A stretch of DNA of 64,000 nt from contig DFOA01000017.1 of NCBI GenBank assembly GCA_002381185.1, positions 1 to 64,000 of the forward strand. The letters are read 5' to 3'. Below are positions 1 through 8,200 of this stretch, piece after piece. Each line of letters starts with the position of its first letter. The first letter of the stretch is position 1. Made by a program: the position numbers and the translations under genes. The notes below the pieces were generated by a model. That model ran no database searches, was not told the DNA's origin, and saw nothing but the letters and a program-made list of their open reading frames with translations. This DNA is from Firmicutes bacterium UBA3553. Its GTDB lineage: Bacteria; Bacillota; Clostridia; Tissierellales; Sedimentibacteraceae.

Positions 1-21
1 GGGAAAGTAGGACGTCGCCGG
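1..21 (+). rRNA. rrf: 5S ribosomal RNA, 3' end (partial)
   Basis: The first 21 bases match the conserved 3' tail of clostridial 5S rRNA (GGGAAAGTAGGACGTCGCCGG differs only slightly from the common GGGAGAGTAGGACG form) and run straight into an intrinsic terminator. The rest of the rRNA operon would lie upstream of the window. The exact mature 3' end is approximate. Confidence 0.7.
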
Positions 22-32
22 TTTACAAAGAT

Positions 33-62
33 ACAGTTGATTTTAAATCAACTGTTTTTTTA
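33..62 (+). terminator. rho-independent terminator of the rRNA operon
   Basis: Stem ACAGTTGATT (33-42) pairs with AATCAACTGT (46-55) around a tiny loop and is followed by a T-run. It sits directly after the 5S tail. Confidence 0.85.
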
Positions 63-121
63 TATTTATTTTTATCATATTTGCATAAATATGAATTTAA
101 TTTATATTTATTTAAAATCTA

Positions 122-150
122 TTGACAAATCGATAAATTGTGAATACAAT
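122..150 (+). promoter_or_regulatory. sigma-70-type promoter of arcA operon
   Basis: TTGACA at 122-127, a 17-bp spacer and TACAAT at 145-150. Transcription would begin near 157, leaving a leader of about 270 nt before arcA. Confidence 0.8.
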
Positions 151-172
151 ATTATTAGATAAACTATTCACA
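139..172 (+). promoter_or_regulatory. inverted repeat over the arcA promoter, candidate operator
   Basis: TGTGAATA (139-146) and TATTCACA (165-172) form a perfect 8-bp inverted repeat with an 18-bp centre. It covers the -10 box and start point. The half-site resembles both ArgR/AhrC boxes (TGAATA type) and Crp/Fnr-family half-sites (TGTGA). Either an arginine repressor or an ArcR-like activator is possible; the sequence does not decide. Confidence 0.4.
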
Positions 173-430
173 CATCAATAATTTGAAGAGGAAAAAATTC
201 TCTCGAATTTAGTTCTGGCATATTAGTCGTTCAAACTTGGAGCGTTAACGACTGACTTACCAACCACTACTTCTCAGTTTTAGCTTACATTAATGGTCAG
301 GCACGTATAGTCTAAATTTAATCACTCCATTTGATCGTACAGTACACATGTATGATACTATTCAATTATTTTTATCAGAATTAGTTTCATGCAATCGTTG
401 TCTTGAAATAAAATTTATGGTGGTGATATT
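157..430 (+). other. long structured 5' leader of arcA, class unknown
   Basis: The region between the inferred start point and arcA has no ORF with a convincing ribosome binding site. Several short helices can be drawn: AGTCGTT 225-231 with AACGACT 247-253, CTGAC 252-256 with GTCAG 296-300 (partly exclusive of the first), and ATCGTAC 334-340 with GTATGAT 350-356. No T-box signature and no riboswitch core I know is visible. Confidence 0.35.
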
Positions 431-1654
431 TTGAGTAATTCAGCTATTAAGGTATATTCAGAAATAGGAAAGCTTAAAAAAGTCCTGCTGCACAGACCAG
501 GAAAAGAGTTGGAAAATTTAATGCCGGAATATCTTGAAAGATTACTTTTTGATGATATTCCATATTTAAAGATTGCACAGGAAGAGCATGATGCTTTTGC
601 TAGTATTTTTAGGGACAAAGGAATAGAAGTAGTATATTTGGAGGATTTAGTTGCTGATTCAATTTATAACGATGAAATAAAAAGTCAATTTATAAATGAG
701 TATATTGAAGAAGCAGGTATCAAGGAAAACAGAGAATCAGGGATTTTAAGAGAGTATTTTCTGTCATTTGCAAATAGCAGAGAAATGGTTTGCAAAATGA
801 TGGAGGGAATAAGGAAATCTGAAATTCATGATTACAGAGGTCCTAGGCTGGCTGATTTTTTAAGCAACCAATATCCATTTATAATTGATCCAATGCCCAA
901 CCTGTATTTCACAAGAGACCCTTTTGCGACGGTAGGCGATGGTGTCTCCATTCATAAGATGTTGACGGTAACAAGAAACAGAGAAACTTTGTTTGCAAAG
1001 TATATTTTTAATTGCAATCCTGTTTACAAAGGTACAAAGCTTTATTATGACAGAATTGAAAAATACCCTCTTGAAGGAGGCGATATTTTAGTATTAAACC
1101 AAGAAATAATTGTTGTTGGGATTTCTCAAAGAACAAATCCAAATGCCATTGAAAAGTTTGCCAGCCTTTTGTTAACAGAAGACAGCACATTTAAAAAGGT
1201 ATTAGCTATAGACATTCCAAAGACCAGAGCGTTTATGCACTTAGATACGGTGTTCACGATGGTGGATTACGACAAGTTTACCATTCATCCAAATATTAAA
1301 TCGGATATGTCAGTTTATATGCTTGAGAGGGATAAAGACGATAAAATAAAGATTACAGAAGGAAAGGGCAGTTTAGAAGACATATTAAAAAAAGCATTAA
1401 AATTAGATAGTGTGGAGTTAATCAAATGTGGCGGCAACAGTGTAATTGATGCAGCAAGAGAGCAGTGGAACGATGGCTCTAATACCCTATGTATTGCTCC
1501 AGGCGAGGTTATAGTTTATTCCAGAAACTATGTAACAAATGAGATATTGCAACAAAAAGGAATAAAAACACATATTATGCCAAGCTCAGAACTATCAAGA
1601 GGCAGAGGCGGCCCAAGGTGTATGAGCATGCCGTTAATAAGAGAAAATTTATAA
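431..1654 (+). CDS. arcA: arginine deiminase
   Basis: It hydrolyses L-arginine to citrulline and ammonia, the first step of the fermentative arginine deiminase pathway in the cytoplasm. The 407-residue product has the usual length. It carries the N-terminal SEIGKLKKVLLHRPG region, the MPNLYFTRDPFA segment and, near the C-terminus, GGPRCMSMP with the nucleophilic cysteine at residue 397. The start is TTG at 431, preceded by GGTGGTGA. An upstream ATG at 418 runs into a stop after five codons. It is the first gene of arcA-arcB-arcC, so this species probably makes ATP from arginine. Transcription comes from the promoter at 122-150 through a long leader. Confidence 0.97.
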   Translation: MSNSAIKVYSEIGKLKKVLLHRPGKELENLMPEYLERLLFDDIPYLKIAQEEHDAFASIFRDKGIEVVYLEDLVADSIYNDEIKSQFINEYIEEAGIKENRESGILREYFLSFANSREMVCKMMEGIRKSEIHDYRGPRLADFLSNQYPFIIDPMPNLYFTRDPFATVGDGVSIHKMLTVTRNRETLFAKYIFNCNPVYKGTKLYYDRIEKYPLEGGDILVLNQEIIVVGISQRTNPNAIEKFASLLLTEDSTFKKVLAIDIPKTRAFMHLDTVFTMVDYDKFTIHPNIKSDMSVYMLERDKDDKIKITEGKGSLEDILKKALKLDSVELIKCGGNSVIDAAREQWNDGSNTLCIAPGEVIVYSRNYVTNEILQQKGIKTHIMPSSELSRGRGGPRCMSMPLIRENL

Positions 1655-1756
1655 ATATAATAAAAATATTATAATTACTTATTGCATGTCCGACAAAATT
1701 ATGATAGTATATTTAATTATACAAAAAAATTAATAATTAAACATGGAGGCAATTAT

Positions 1757-2752
1757 ATGGCAGTTAATTTAAAAGGAAGAAGCTTGTTGACATTAATGGA
1801 TTTTACAACTGAGGAAATAAGATATTTGTTAGATTTGGCACATGACTTAAAAGCGAAAAAAAGATCAGGAGATTCGAACTATTTATTAAAGGGAAAAAAT
1901 ATTGTACTATTATTTGAGAAAACATCTACAAGAACCAGATGTGCTTTTGAGGTTGCAGCCTTAGACGAAGGTGCCCATGTTACATTCTTAGATTCAGGAA
2001 GTTCACAAATGGGGAAAAAGGAATCGCTGGAGGATACAGCGAAAGTCTTGGGAAGATATTTTGACGGTATTGAATACAGAGGATATAAACAGGAGGCAGT
2101 AGAGGCTCTGGCTAAATACTCGGGCGTACCTGTTTGGAACGGGTTAACAGATGTTGACCATCCTACTCAAATATTGGCAGACTTGCTGACAATAGAAGAA
2201 CATATTGCAAAACCTCTAAATAAGGTTAAAGTGGTATTTGCCGGAGATATAAGAAATAACATGTCCTATGCCTGGATGTATGGATGTGCTAAGATGGGAA
2301 TGCACTATGTAGCTTTTGGTCCTAAGGAACTAAGTGAGCAGCTTGACCAGGAAGCACTTAACAAGGTATATAAAATTGCAAAGTTTACAGGAGCTAAAAT
2401 TGAAATATCCAATGATATAGAATGTGTTAAAGGTGCAGATGTGATTTACACAGATATTTGGGCTTCAATGGGAGAAGAAGCTCAGATTCCTGAAAGAGTT
2501 AAAATGCTTACACCTTATAAAGTAACTATGGATTTGCTGAAGGCTACAGAAAATGAAGACATAATATTTATGCATTGCCTGCCTTCATTCCATGACTTTG
2601 AAACAAAAATGGCAAGGGAGCAATATGAATTAGGATATGATATAAGAGAAGTAACTGACGAAGTGTTCAGAAGCAGACATTCAGTTGTTTTCGACGAAGC
2701 CGAAAACAGGCTCCATACCATAAAGGCGGTTATAGTGGCAACAATAGCTTAA
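1757..2752 (+). CDS. arcB: ornithine carbamoyltransferase (catabolic context)
   Basis: It phosphorolyses citrulline to ornithine and carbamoyl phosphate when working in the arginine deiminase pathway; the same enzyme can work anabolically. The 331-residue protein has the carbamoyl-phosphate motif STRTR at residues 57-61, the HPTQ segment (DHPTQILAD) and the ornithine-binding HCLPSFHD segment. I chose ATG 1757 because GGAGG lies 7 bases upstream (1745-1749) and the protein then begins with the family-typical NLKGRSLL. A longer reading frame from 1682 adds 25 residues with no homology-like character. It lies 102 bp after arcA and 27 bp before arcC, so it is taken as part of the arc operon. Confidence 0.95.
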   Translation: MAVNLKGRSLLTLMDFTTEEIRYLLDLAHDLKAKKRSGDSNYLLKGKNIVLLFEKTSTRTRCAFEVAALDEGAHVTFLDSGSSQMGKKESLEDTAKVLGRYFDGIEYRGYKQEAVEALAKYSGVPVWNGLTDVDHPTQILADLLTIEEHIAKPLNKVKVVFAGDIRNNMSYAWMYGCAKMGMHYVAFGPKELSEQLDQEALNKVYKIAKFTGAKIEISNDIECVKGADVIYTDIWASMGEEAQIPERVKMLTPYKVTMDLLKATENEDIIFMHCLPSFHDFETKMAREQYELGYDIREVTDEVFRSRHSVVFDEAENRLHTIKAVIVATIA

Positions 2753-2779
2753 AGCTAAGTTATTATTTGAGAGAGGGAT

Positions 2780-3733
2780 ATGATGGATAAAATTATTAAG
2801 GTAGTTATTGCATTAGGCGGAAACGCTTTGGAAGATAAAAGCATGCCATCTACAGCAGAAGCTCAGTTAGAGGTTGTAAAAAAGACTTGTGAGCATCTTG
2901 CCGAAATCAGTTGTGCCGGCTATGAAATAGCCATAGTTCATGGAAACGGACCACAGGTTGGAAGGCTTCTTTTAGCATCTGAAACGGCAAGAGACGTAAC
3001 GCCGGCAATGCCGTTTGATGTATGTGGAGCAATGACTCAAGGATATATAGGTTATCATATACAGCAGGGACTAAAATATGCATTGGCTAAGAGGAACAGA
3101 ATACTTCCGGTTGTAACTGTTGTGACACAGGTAGTGGTAAACAAAAATGATCGGGCTTTTAATAATCCAACAAAGCCCATAGGAATGTTCTATACAGAAG
3201 AGGAAGCTAAAAAGATAGCTGAGGAAAAGGGCTATATTATGAAGGAAGATGCAGGAAGAGGATGGAGAAGAGTTGTTCCGTCACCAATGCCTGAAAGAAT
3301 ATTGGAAGTTGATACAATTAAAAGATTATGGGATTCTACAATTACAATTGCCTGTGGGGGAGGAGGGGTTCCCGTAGTTGAAAATGAAGATGGCTCGGTT
3401 GACGGAATTGCAGCTGTAATAGATAAGGATTTGGCAGCAGAAAAACTGGCTGAGGACATGGATGCAGATATACTGATGATACTTACAGAAGTTGAAAAGG
3501 TATCTATTAATTACAAGAAACCAAACCAGCAGGATTTATCATTCATGACTGTCAAAGAGGCTGAGAAGTATATGGAAGAAGGACATTTTGCACCGGGCAG
3601 CATGCTTCCAAAGATGATGGCATCGGTTAAATTTGTAAAGAATAATCCTGAAAGAAAATCCATAATAACATCTCTTTACAAGTCAATGGATGCATTAAAC
3701 GGGCTGACGGGTACAGTTATAACAAGTATTTAG
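2780..3733 (+). CDS. arcC: carbamate kinase
   Basis: It transfers the phosphate of carbamoyl phosphate to ADP, giving ATP, CO2 and ammonia: the energy-yielding last step of the pathway. The 317-residue sequence has the amino-acid-kinase start VVIALGGNAL, the VHGNGPQVG loop, the CGGGGVPV segment and a C-terminal KFVKNNPERKSIIT block. All are typical of ArcC. The start has two adjacent ATGs (2780 and 2783) behind a GAGAGGG ribosome binding site. A terminator at 3751-3774 closes the operon. Confidence 0.96.
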   Translation: MMDKIIKVVIALGGNALEDKSMPSTAEAQLEVVKKTCEHLAEISCAGYEIAIVHGNGPQVGRLLLASETARDVTPAMPFDVCGAMTQGYIGYHIQQGLKYALAKRNRILPVVTVVTQVVVNKNDRAFNNPTKPIGMFYTEEEAKKIAEEKGYIMKEDAGRGWRRVVPSPMPERILEVDTIKRLWDSTITIACGGGGVPVVENEDGSVDGIAAVIDKDLAAEKLAEDMDADILMILTEVEKVSINYKKPNQQDLSFMTVKEAEKYMEEGHFAPGSMLPKMMASVKFVKNNPERKSIITSLYKSMDALNGLTGTVITSI

Positions 3734-3750
3734 GATACAATATAATTTTT

Positions 3751-3779
3751 AATGCAGTCAAACCTGGCTGCATTTTTAT
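3751..3779 (+). terminator. terminator of arcABC
   Basis: Stem AATGCAGTC (3751-3759) pairs with GGCTGCATT (3766-3774, one G-U), followed by TTTATT. Confidence 0.75.
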
Positions 3780-3926
3780 TGTGCTTTAAGTAATAACAAT
3801 ATTTTATAATTACTCAAGTTAAAATAGAGAAATTTTATATACAAGTTAAATAATAAATGTTTGTATTGCACGATATAATATAAATAAAAATTAAATATTG
3901 AATTTGCAATAAATACTAAAAATAAA

Positions 3927-3982
3927 CAATTGTTAATAAATATAAAATAAGACTTGACTTAAACGTTGCAGATGGATATAAT
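3927..3982 (+). promoter_or_regulatory. rocD promoter with upstream CAATTGTTAA element
   Basis: TTGACT at 3954-3959, 17-bp spacer, TATAAT at 3977-3982. CAATTGTTAA lies at 3927-3936. Near-identical parts (CAATTGTTAA, ACTTGACT, N17, TATAATATGC) recur upstream of the citrate synthase operon at 29056-29120, suggesting a shared regulator. Confidence 0.65.
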
Positions 3983-4048
3983 ATGCCTTATATATTTTTA
4001 ATACTAATTATTAATTTTTATTGATATTTATTTAAGGAGGACGACAAG

Positions 4049-5242
4049 ATGCAACTATCGAAACAGATTATGCAAAAAACCGAAAAATATGGAGCCCACA
4101 ATTATTATCCGAAAGAAGTTGTAATTGACAAAGCAGAGGGAATTATTGTTACTAATCCAGAAGGTGAAAAGTTTTATGATATGTTAAGCGCATATTCTGC
4201 ACTGAACTTTGGACACAGACATCCTGAGCTTGTGCAGGCTGCAAAGGAACAGCTGGAAAAGGTTACATTGACTTCTAGAGCATTTTATAACAGTGTCTTA
4301 GGCGATTGGATGGAAAGATTGTGTGAGCTGACGGGCAAGGATATGGTGCTGCCTATGAATACCGGGGCGGAAGCTGTAGAAACTGCTTTAAAGACTGCCA
4401 GAAGATGGGGGAATTTTGTTAAAGGTGTTAAAGAAGGAGAACAGGAAATCATAGTGTGTGCCAATAATTTTCATGGCAGGACCATAACAATTGTAACCAT
4501 GAGCACTGATCCTGATGCCAGAAAAGGATACGGGCCATTTACACCTGGATTTAAAGTTATTGAGTATGGAAATATCGAACAGCTTAGAGAATCAATAAAT
4601 GAAAATACAGTCGCATTTTTGGTTGAGCCTATTCAGGGAGAAGCAGGCATAGTGATTCCTCCGGAAGGATTCCTTAAAGAAGCATTTAATATATGCAGGG
4701 AAAACAATGTCCTGCTTATTGCTGATGAAGTACAGACAGGATTTGCCAGGACCGGTAGAATGTTTGCATGTGAGTATGAAGATGTGGTTCCTGATATTTA
4801 TGTTCTGGGTAAGGCTTTAGGAGGAGGCATAATTGCGGTATCAGCTATCGCTGCAAACAAGGATATACTTGAAGTGTTTGAACCAGGTTCACATGGTTCC
4901 ACATTTGGAGGTAATCCACTAGGAGCTGCCGTTTCTATTAAGGCAATGGAAATCCTAAAAAGAGATAATTATCCGAAGCAGGCAGAACAAAAAGGAAAGT
5001 ACTTCATGGATAAATTAAAAGAGATAGAAAATGATGATATAGTTGAAATACGAGGAAAAGGACTTTTGATAGGAGTGGAATTTAAAGAAAATGCAGCTCC
5101 TTATGTAAAGAAACTTATTGAGAATGGTGTTCTTGCAAAGGAAACTCATGAAAAAACAATCAGATTTGCTCCTCCGATAATAGTGACATACGAACAACTG
5201 GATGAAGCTTGTGAAAAAATTAAAAGGGCATTTGGCAGATAA
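4049..5242 (+). CDS. rocD: ornithine aminotransferase
   Basis: This PLP enzyme moves the delta-amino group of ornithine to 2-oxoglutarate, giving glutamate semialdehyde and glutamate. The 397-residue class III aminotransferase starts with the RocD-like sequence QIMQKTEKYGAHNYYP. It has NTGAEAVETALK, the cofactor aspartate in LIADEVQTGFARTG, and the PLP lysine in VLGKALGGG. AAGGAGGA lies 8 bases before ATG 4049. The neighbouring arginine deiminase operon supplies ornithine, which favours ornithine over other omega-amino substrates. It has its own promoter and a shared bidirectional terminator. Confidence 0.93.
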   Translation: MQLSKQIMQKTEKYGAHNYYPKEVVIDKAEGIIVTNPEGEKFYDMLSAYSALNFGHRHPELVQAAKEQLEKVTLTSRAFYNSVLGDWMERLCELTGKDMVLPMNTGAEAVETALKTARRWGNFVKGVKEGEQEIIVCANNFHGRTITIVTMSTDPDARKGYGPFTPGFKVIEYGNIEQLRESINENTVAFLVEPIQGEAGIVIPPEGFLKEAFNICRENNVLLIADEVQTGFARTGRMFACEYEDVVPDIYVLGKALGGGIIAVSAIAANKDILEVFEPGSHGSTFGGNPLGAAVSIKAMEILKRDNYPKQAEQKGKYFMDKLKEIENDDIVEIRGKGLLIGVEFKENAAPYVKKLIENGVLAKETHEKTIRFAPPIIVTYEQLDEACEKIKRAFGR

Positions 5243-5244
5243 AA

Positions 5245-5277
5245 AAACAAAGCATCCTGCGATGCTTTGTTTTTTTA
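5245..5277. terminator. bidirectional terminator between rocD and the activase gene
   Basis: An A-run and CAAAGCATC pair with GATGCTTTG and a T-run around the loop CTGC (5257-5260). The symmetric A/T flanks serve both converging genes. Confidence 0.88.
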
Positions 5278-5289
5278 TCGGTCAGGTTA

Positions 5290-8200
5290 TTATATTTCTT
5301 GCTCCTGCATATTTTCCAGGTTAAAATTCGGCATTTCTTCTTCTATATCTTTTAAGCCTGTCATTTTCTTAGAGTCAGTCATCTTCATATTTCTGAATGC
5401 ATTAGTGAGCATAAGCTTTATTCTGTTTATCTGGTTCACTTCGCTTATGCCTGCATCAAAGTCTATTGGAACTATGTTAGAAATAGGATATGCATCCTTA
5501 AGCTTCTTTATCATACCTTTGCCGGTTATGTGGTTAGGAAGGCATGCGAACGGCTGCAAGCACAATATGTTGTCAACGCCTGAATCTAACAGCTCAACCA
5601 TTTCTCCTGTCAGGAACCAGCCTTCACCTGACTGATTTGCAAGAGACAGGAATTTTTCTGCCTTATGGGCAATCTCCCTAATATTAGAGGGAGTTGTAAA
5701 TCTCTTAGAATTTCTGAAAGCATCAACGCTAGGTTTTTTGTACATGTCAATTGCTTTGACCGCTATGCTGTTAACAGCTTTCGATTTTTTAGAGCCAACA
5801 AGCAGCTCATCATATTTTATAACACCGTTAAGCGAAGTGTAAGAGAAGAAATCCAACAAATCAGGTACTACAACCTCTGCTCCTTCTTCCTCCAACAGTG
5901 AAAATACATCATTGTTTGCATTGGGATGGAACTTAACAAGAATTTCACCTACAATTCCTACCTTAGGCTTTCTTATGCTTTCATCTAATTCAATATGGTC
6001 AAAATCATTTACTATGTTTTTTATTGTACGTTTATATTCAAGATAATTTCCTGATTCAATAATTTTGTGGCACTTTTCAACCCATTTTCTATATAGCTCA
6101 TTAACTGAACCTTTTATCTTTTCATAAGGTCTTGTTCTGTAGGTTGCACGCATTAAGGTGTCTCCTATTACAATACCCATAATAAGTCTGTTTATAAAGG
6201 CTGCAGTTATTTTGAAACCTGGCTGTTTCTCAAGGCCCACTACATTGAATGAAATAACCGGGATGTTACTGTAGCCCGAATCCTTCAATGCTTTTCGTAT
6301 AAAGCCTATATAGTTGGTTGCGCGGCATCCTCCGCCTGTCTGTGAAATCATCAGTGATACATTGTCTAAATCATACTTGCCTGATTCTAACGCGTTTATA
6401 AGCTGACCTACCACTATTATTGACGGATAGCATGCGTCATTATTAACAACCTTGAGTCCCACATCCACTGCCTGCTTGTCAACAGCAGGAAGAACAACTG
6501 CATTATAGCCTGACATTTTTGCGGCTGTTTCTATAAACTGAAAATGTATAGGGGACATTTGCGGAACCAGAATTGTGTGGTTCTTTTTCATTTCTTTTGT
6601 AAATACAGGTCTATTGTCTGTGTTTTCTGCACACTTATAAACTACTCCGTTTTTATCTCTTTCTTCCATTGAAGCAAGCAGTGAGCGAATGCGGATTCTT
6701 ATTGCGCCGAGGTTTGTTATTTCATCTATCTTAATGACTGTGTATATTTTATTGTTCTTCTGCAATATTTCGCTTACCTGGTCAGTTGTTACGGCATCAA
6801 GGCCGCAGCCGAAAGAATTAAGCTGAATGAGTTCCAGATAATCTGTATTTGAAACATAGGTTGCTGCAGCATAAAGTCTGGTGTGGTATGCCCACTGGTC
6901 AATAACTCTTAAGGGCCTCTCTATAGGGTGTTCATTTTCTAATGAATCTTCTGAAAGAACAACTAATCCGTATCCTTCAATCATTTCCGGTATTCCGTGA
7001 TTGATTTCAGGGTCTACGTGGTAGGGTCTTCCAGCAAGAATTATACCTTTTTTGTTGTTCTTCTTAATATATTCAATTGCTTTTGTCCCTTCATTTCTAA
7101 CGTCTTGTTTGTAAGTGAACAATTCATCATATGCTTTATGGGCAGCGTTCTTAATTTCCTGAAATGTTAAGTTTTCTGTAAGTCCCAATTCCTTATAAAG
7201 CTTGTTTATAAGTTTTTCTTTATCATCCAGGTTTAAAAAAGGTTTATAAAATTTAACATTCTTCAAATCTATGTTTGCTTCGATTGATTCTGGATAAGAA
7301 ACAACAACCGGACAGTTAAAGTGGTTTCCTGCATTTTCATCTTCCTTAATATTGTAGGAAATGCAAGGATAGAATATTTTATTAACTTTTTTATTTATAA
7401 GGTCAATTATATGTCCGTGAGTAATTTTTCCCGGATAGCAAACAGACTCAGAAGGGATGGTTCCCATTCCCAATTCATATATTTTTTTGCTAGACACTCC
7501 TGATAGAACAACTCTGTATCCCAACTCAGTGAAAAATCTAAACCAGAACGGATAGTCCTCGTACATGTTCAATACTCTTGGTATGCCTATCAAACCCTTT
7601 TTTGCTTCATTTACTGCCAAAGGCTTATAGTTAAATACCCTCTTGTATTTATATTTGTAAAGGTTGGGCAGAGGAGCTTTCTTTTCCACATGGACGTATT
7701 TTTCGGCGCCTCGCTCGCAGCGGTTGCCTGAAACAAAGTATCTTCCATCAGAAAATTTATTTATTGTTAAAAGACAGTTGTTTGTGCATTGTCTGCAGCG
7801 TTCCATTGATGTGTTGAATGCAAATCTTTCGAGTTCTTCTTCTTTTACAAATGAACTTTTTTTAGAAATATCATATTTGCTCCTGGCAACAAGAGCCGCT
7901 CCAAAGGCACCCATAATTCCTGCTATATCAGGTCTCACTACTTCTCTTCCTGTGATAAGCTCAAAGGCCCTCAGTACAGAATTGTTGTAAAAGGTTCCGC
8001 CTTGTACAACAACTTTTTCACCTATTGAATCGAGAGATTTCAACCTTATAACCTTGAATAAGGCATTCTTTATGACTGAATATGAAATTCCCGCGGAAAT
8101 ATCGCTTAGAGTTGCTCCTTCTCTTTGGGCCTGCTTAACTTTTGAGTTCATAAAGACTGTGCATCTTGTACCAAGGTCAACGGGATGCTGTGAAAGAGTA

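Noticed and set aside
157..430. T-box leader upstream of arcA
   Set aside because: No AGGGTGGNACCGCG antiterminator sequence and no terminator before the gene.
1682..1756. N-terminal extension of ornithine carbamoyltransferase
   Set aside because: The GGAGG at 1745-1749 lies inside this extension and fits ATG 1757; the extra residues are not family-like.
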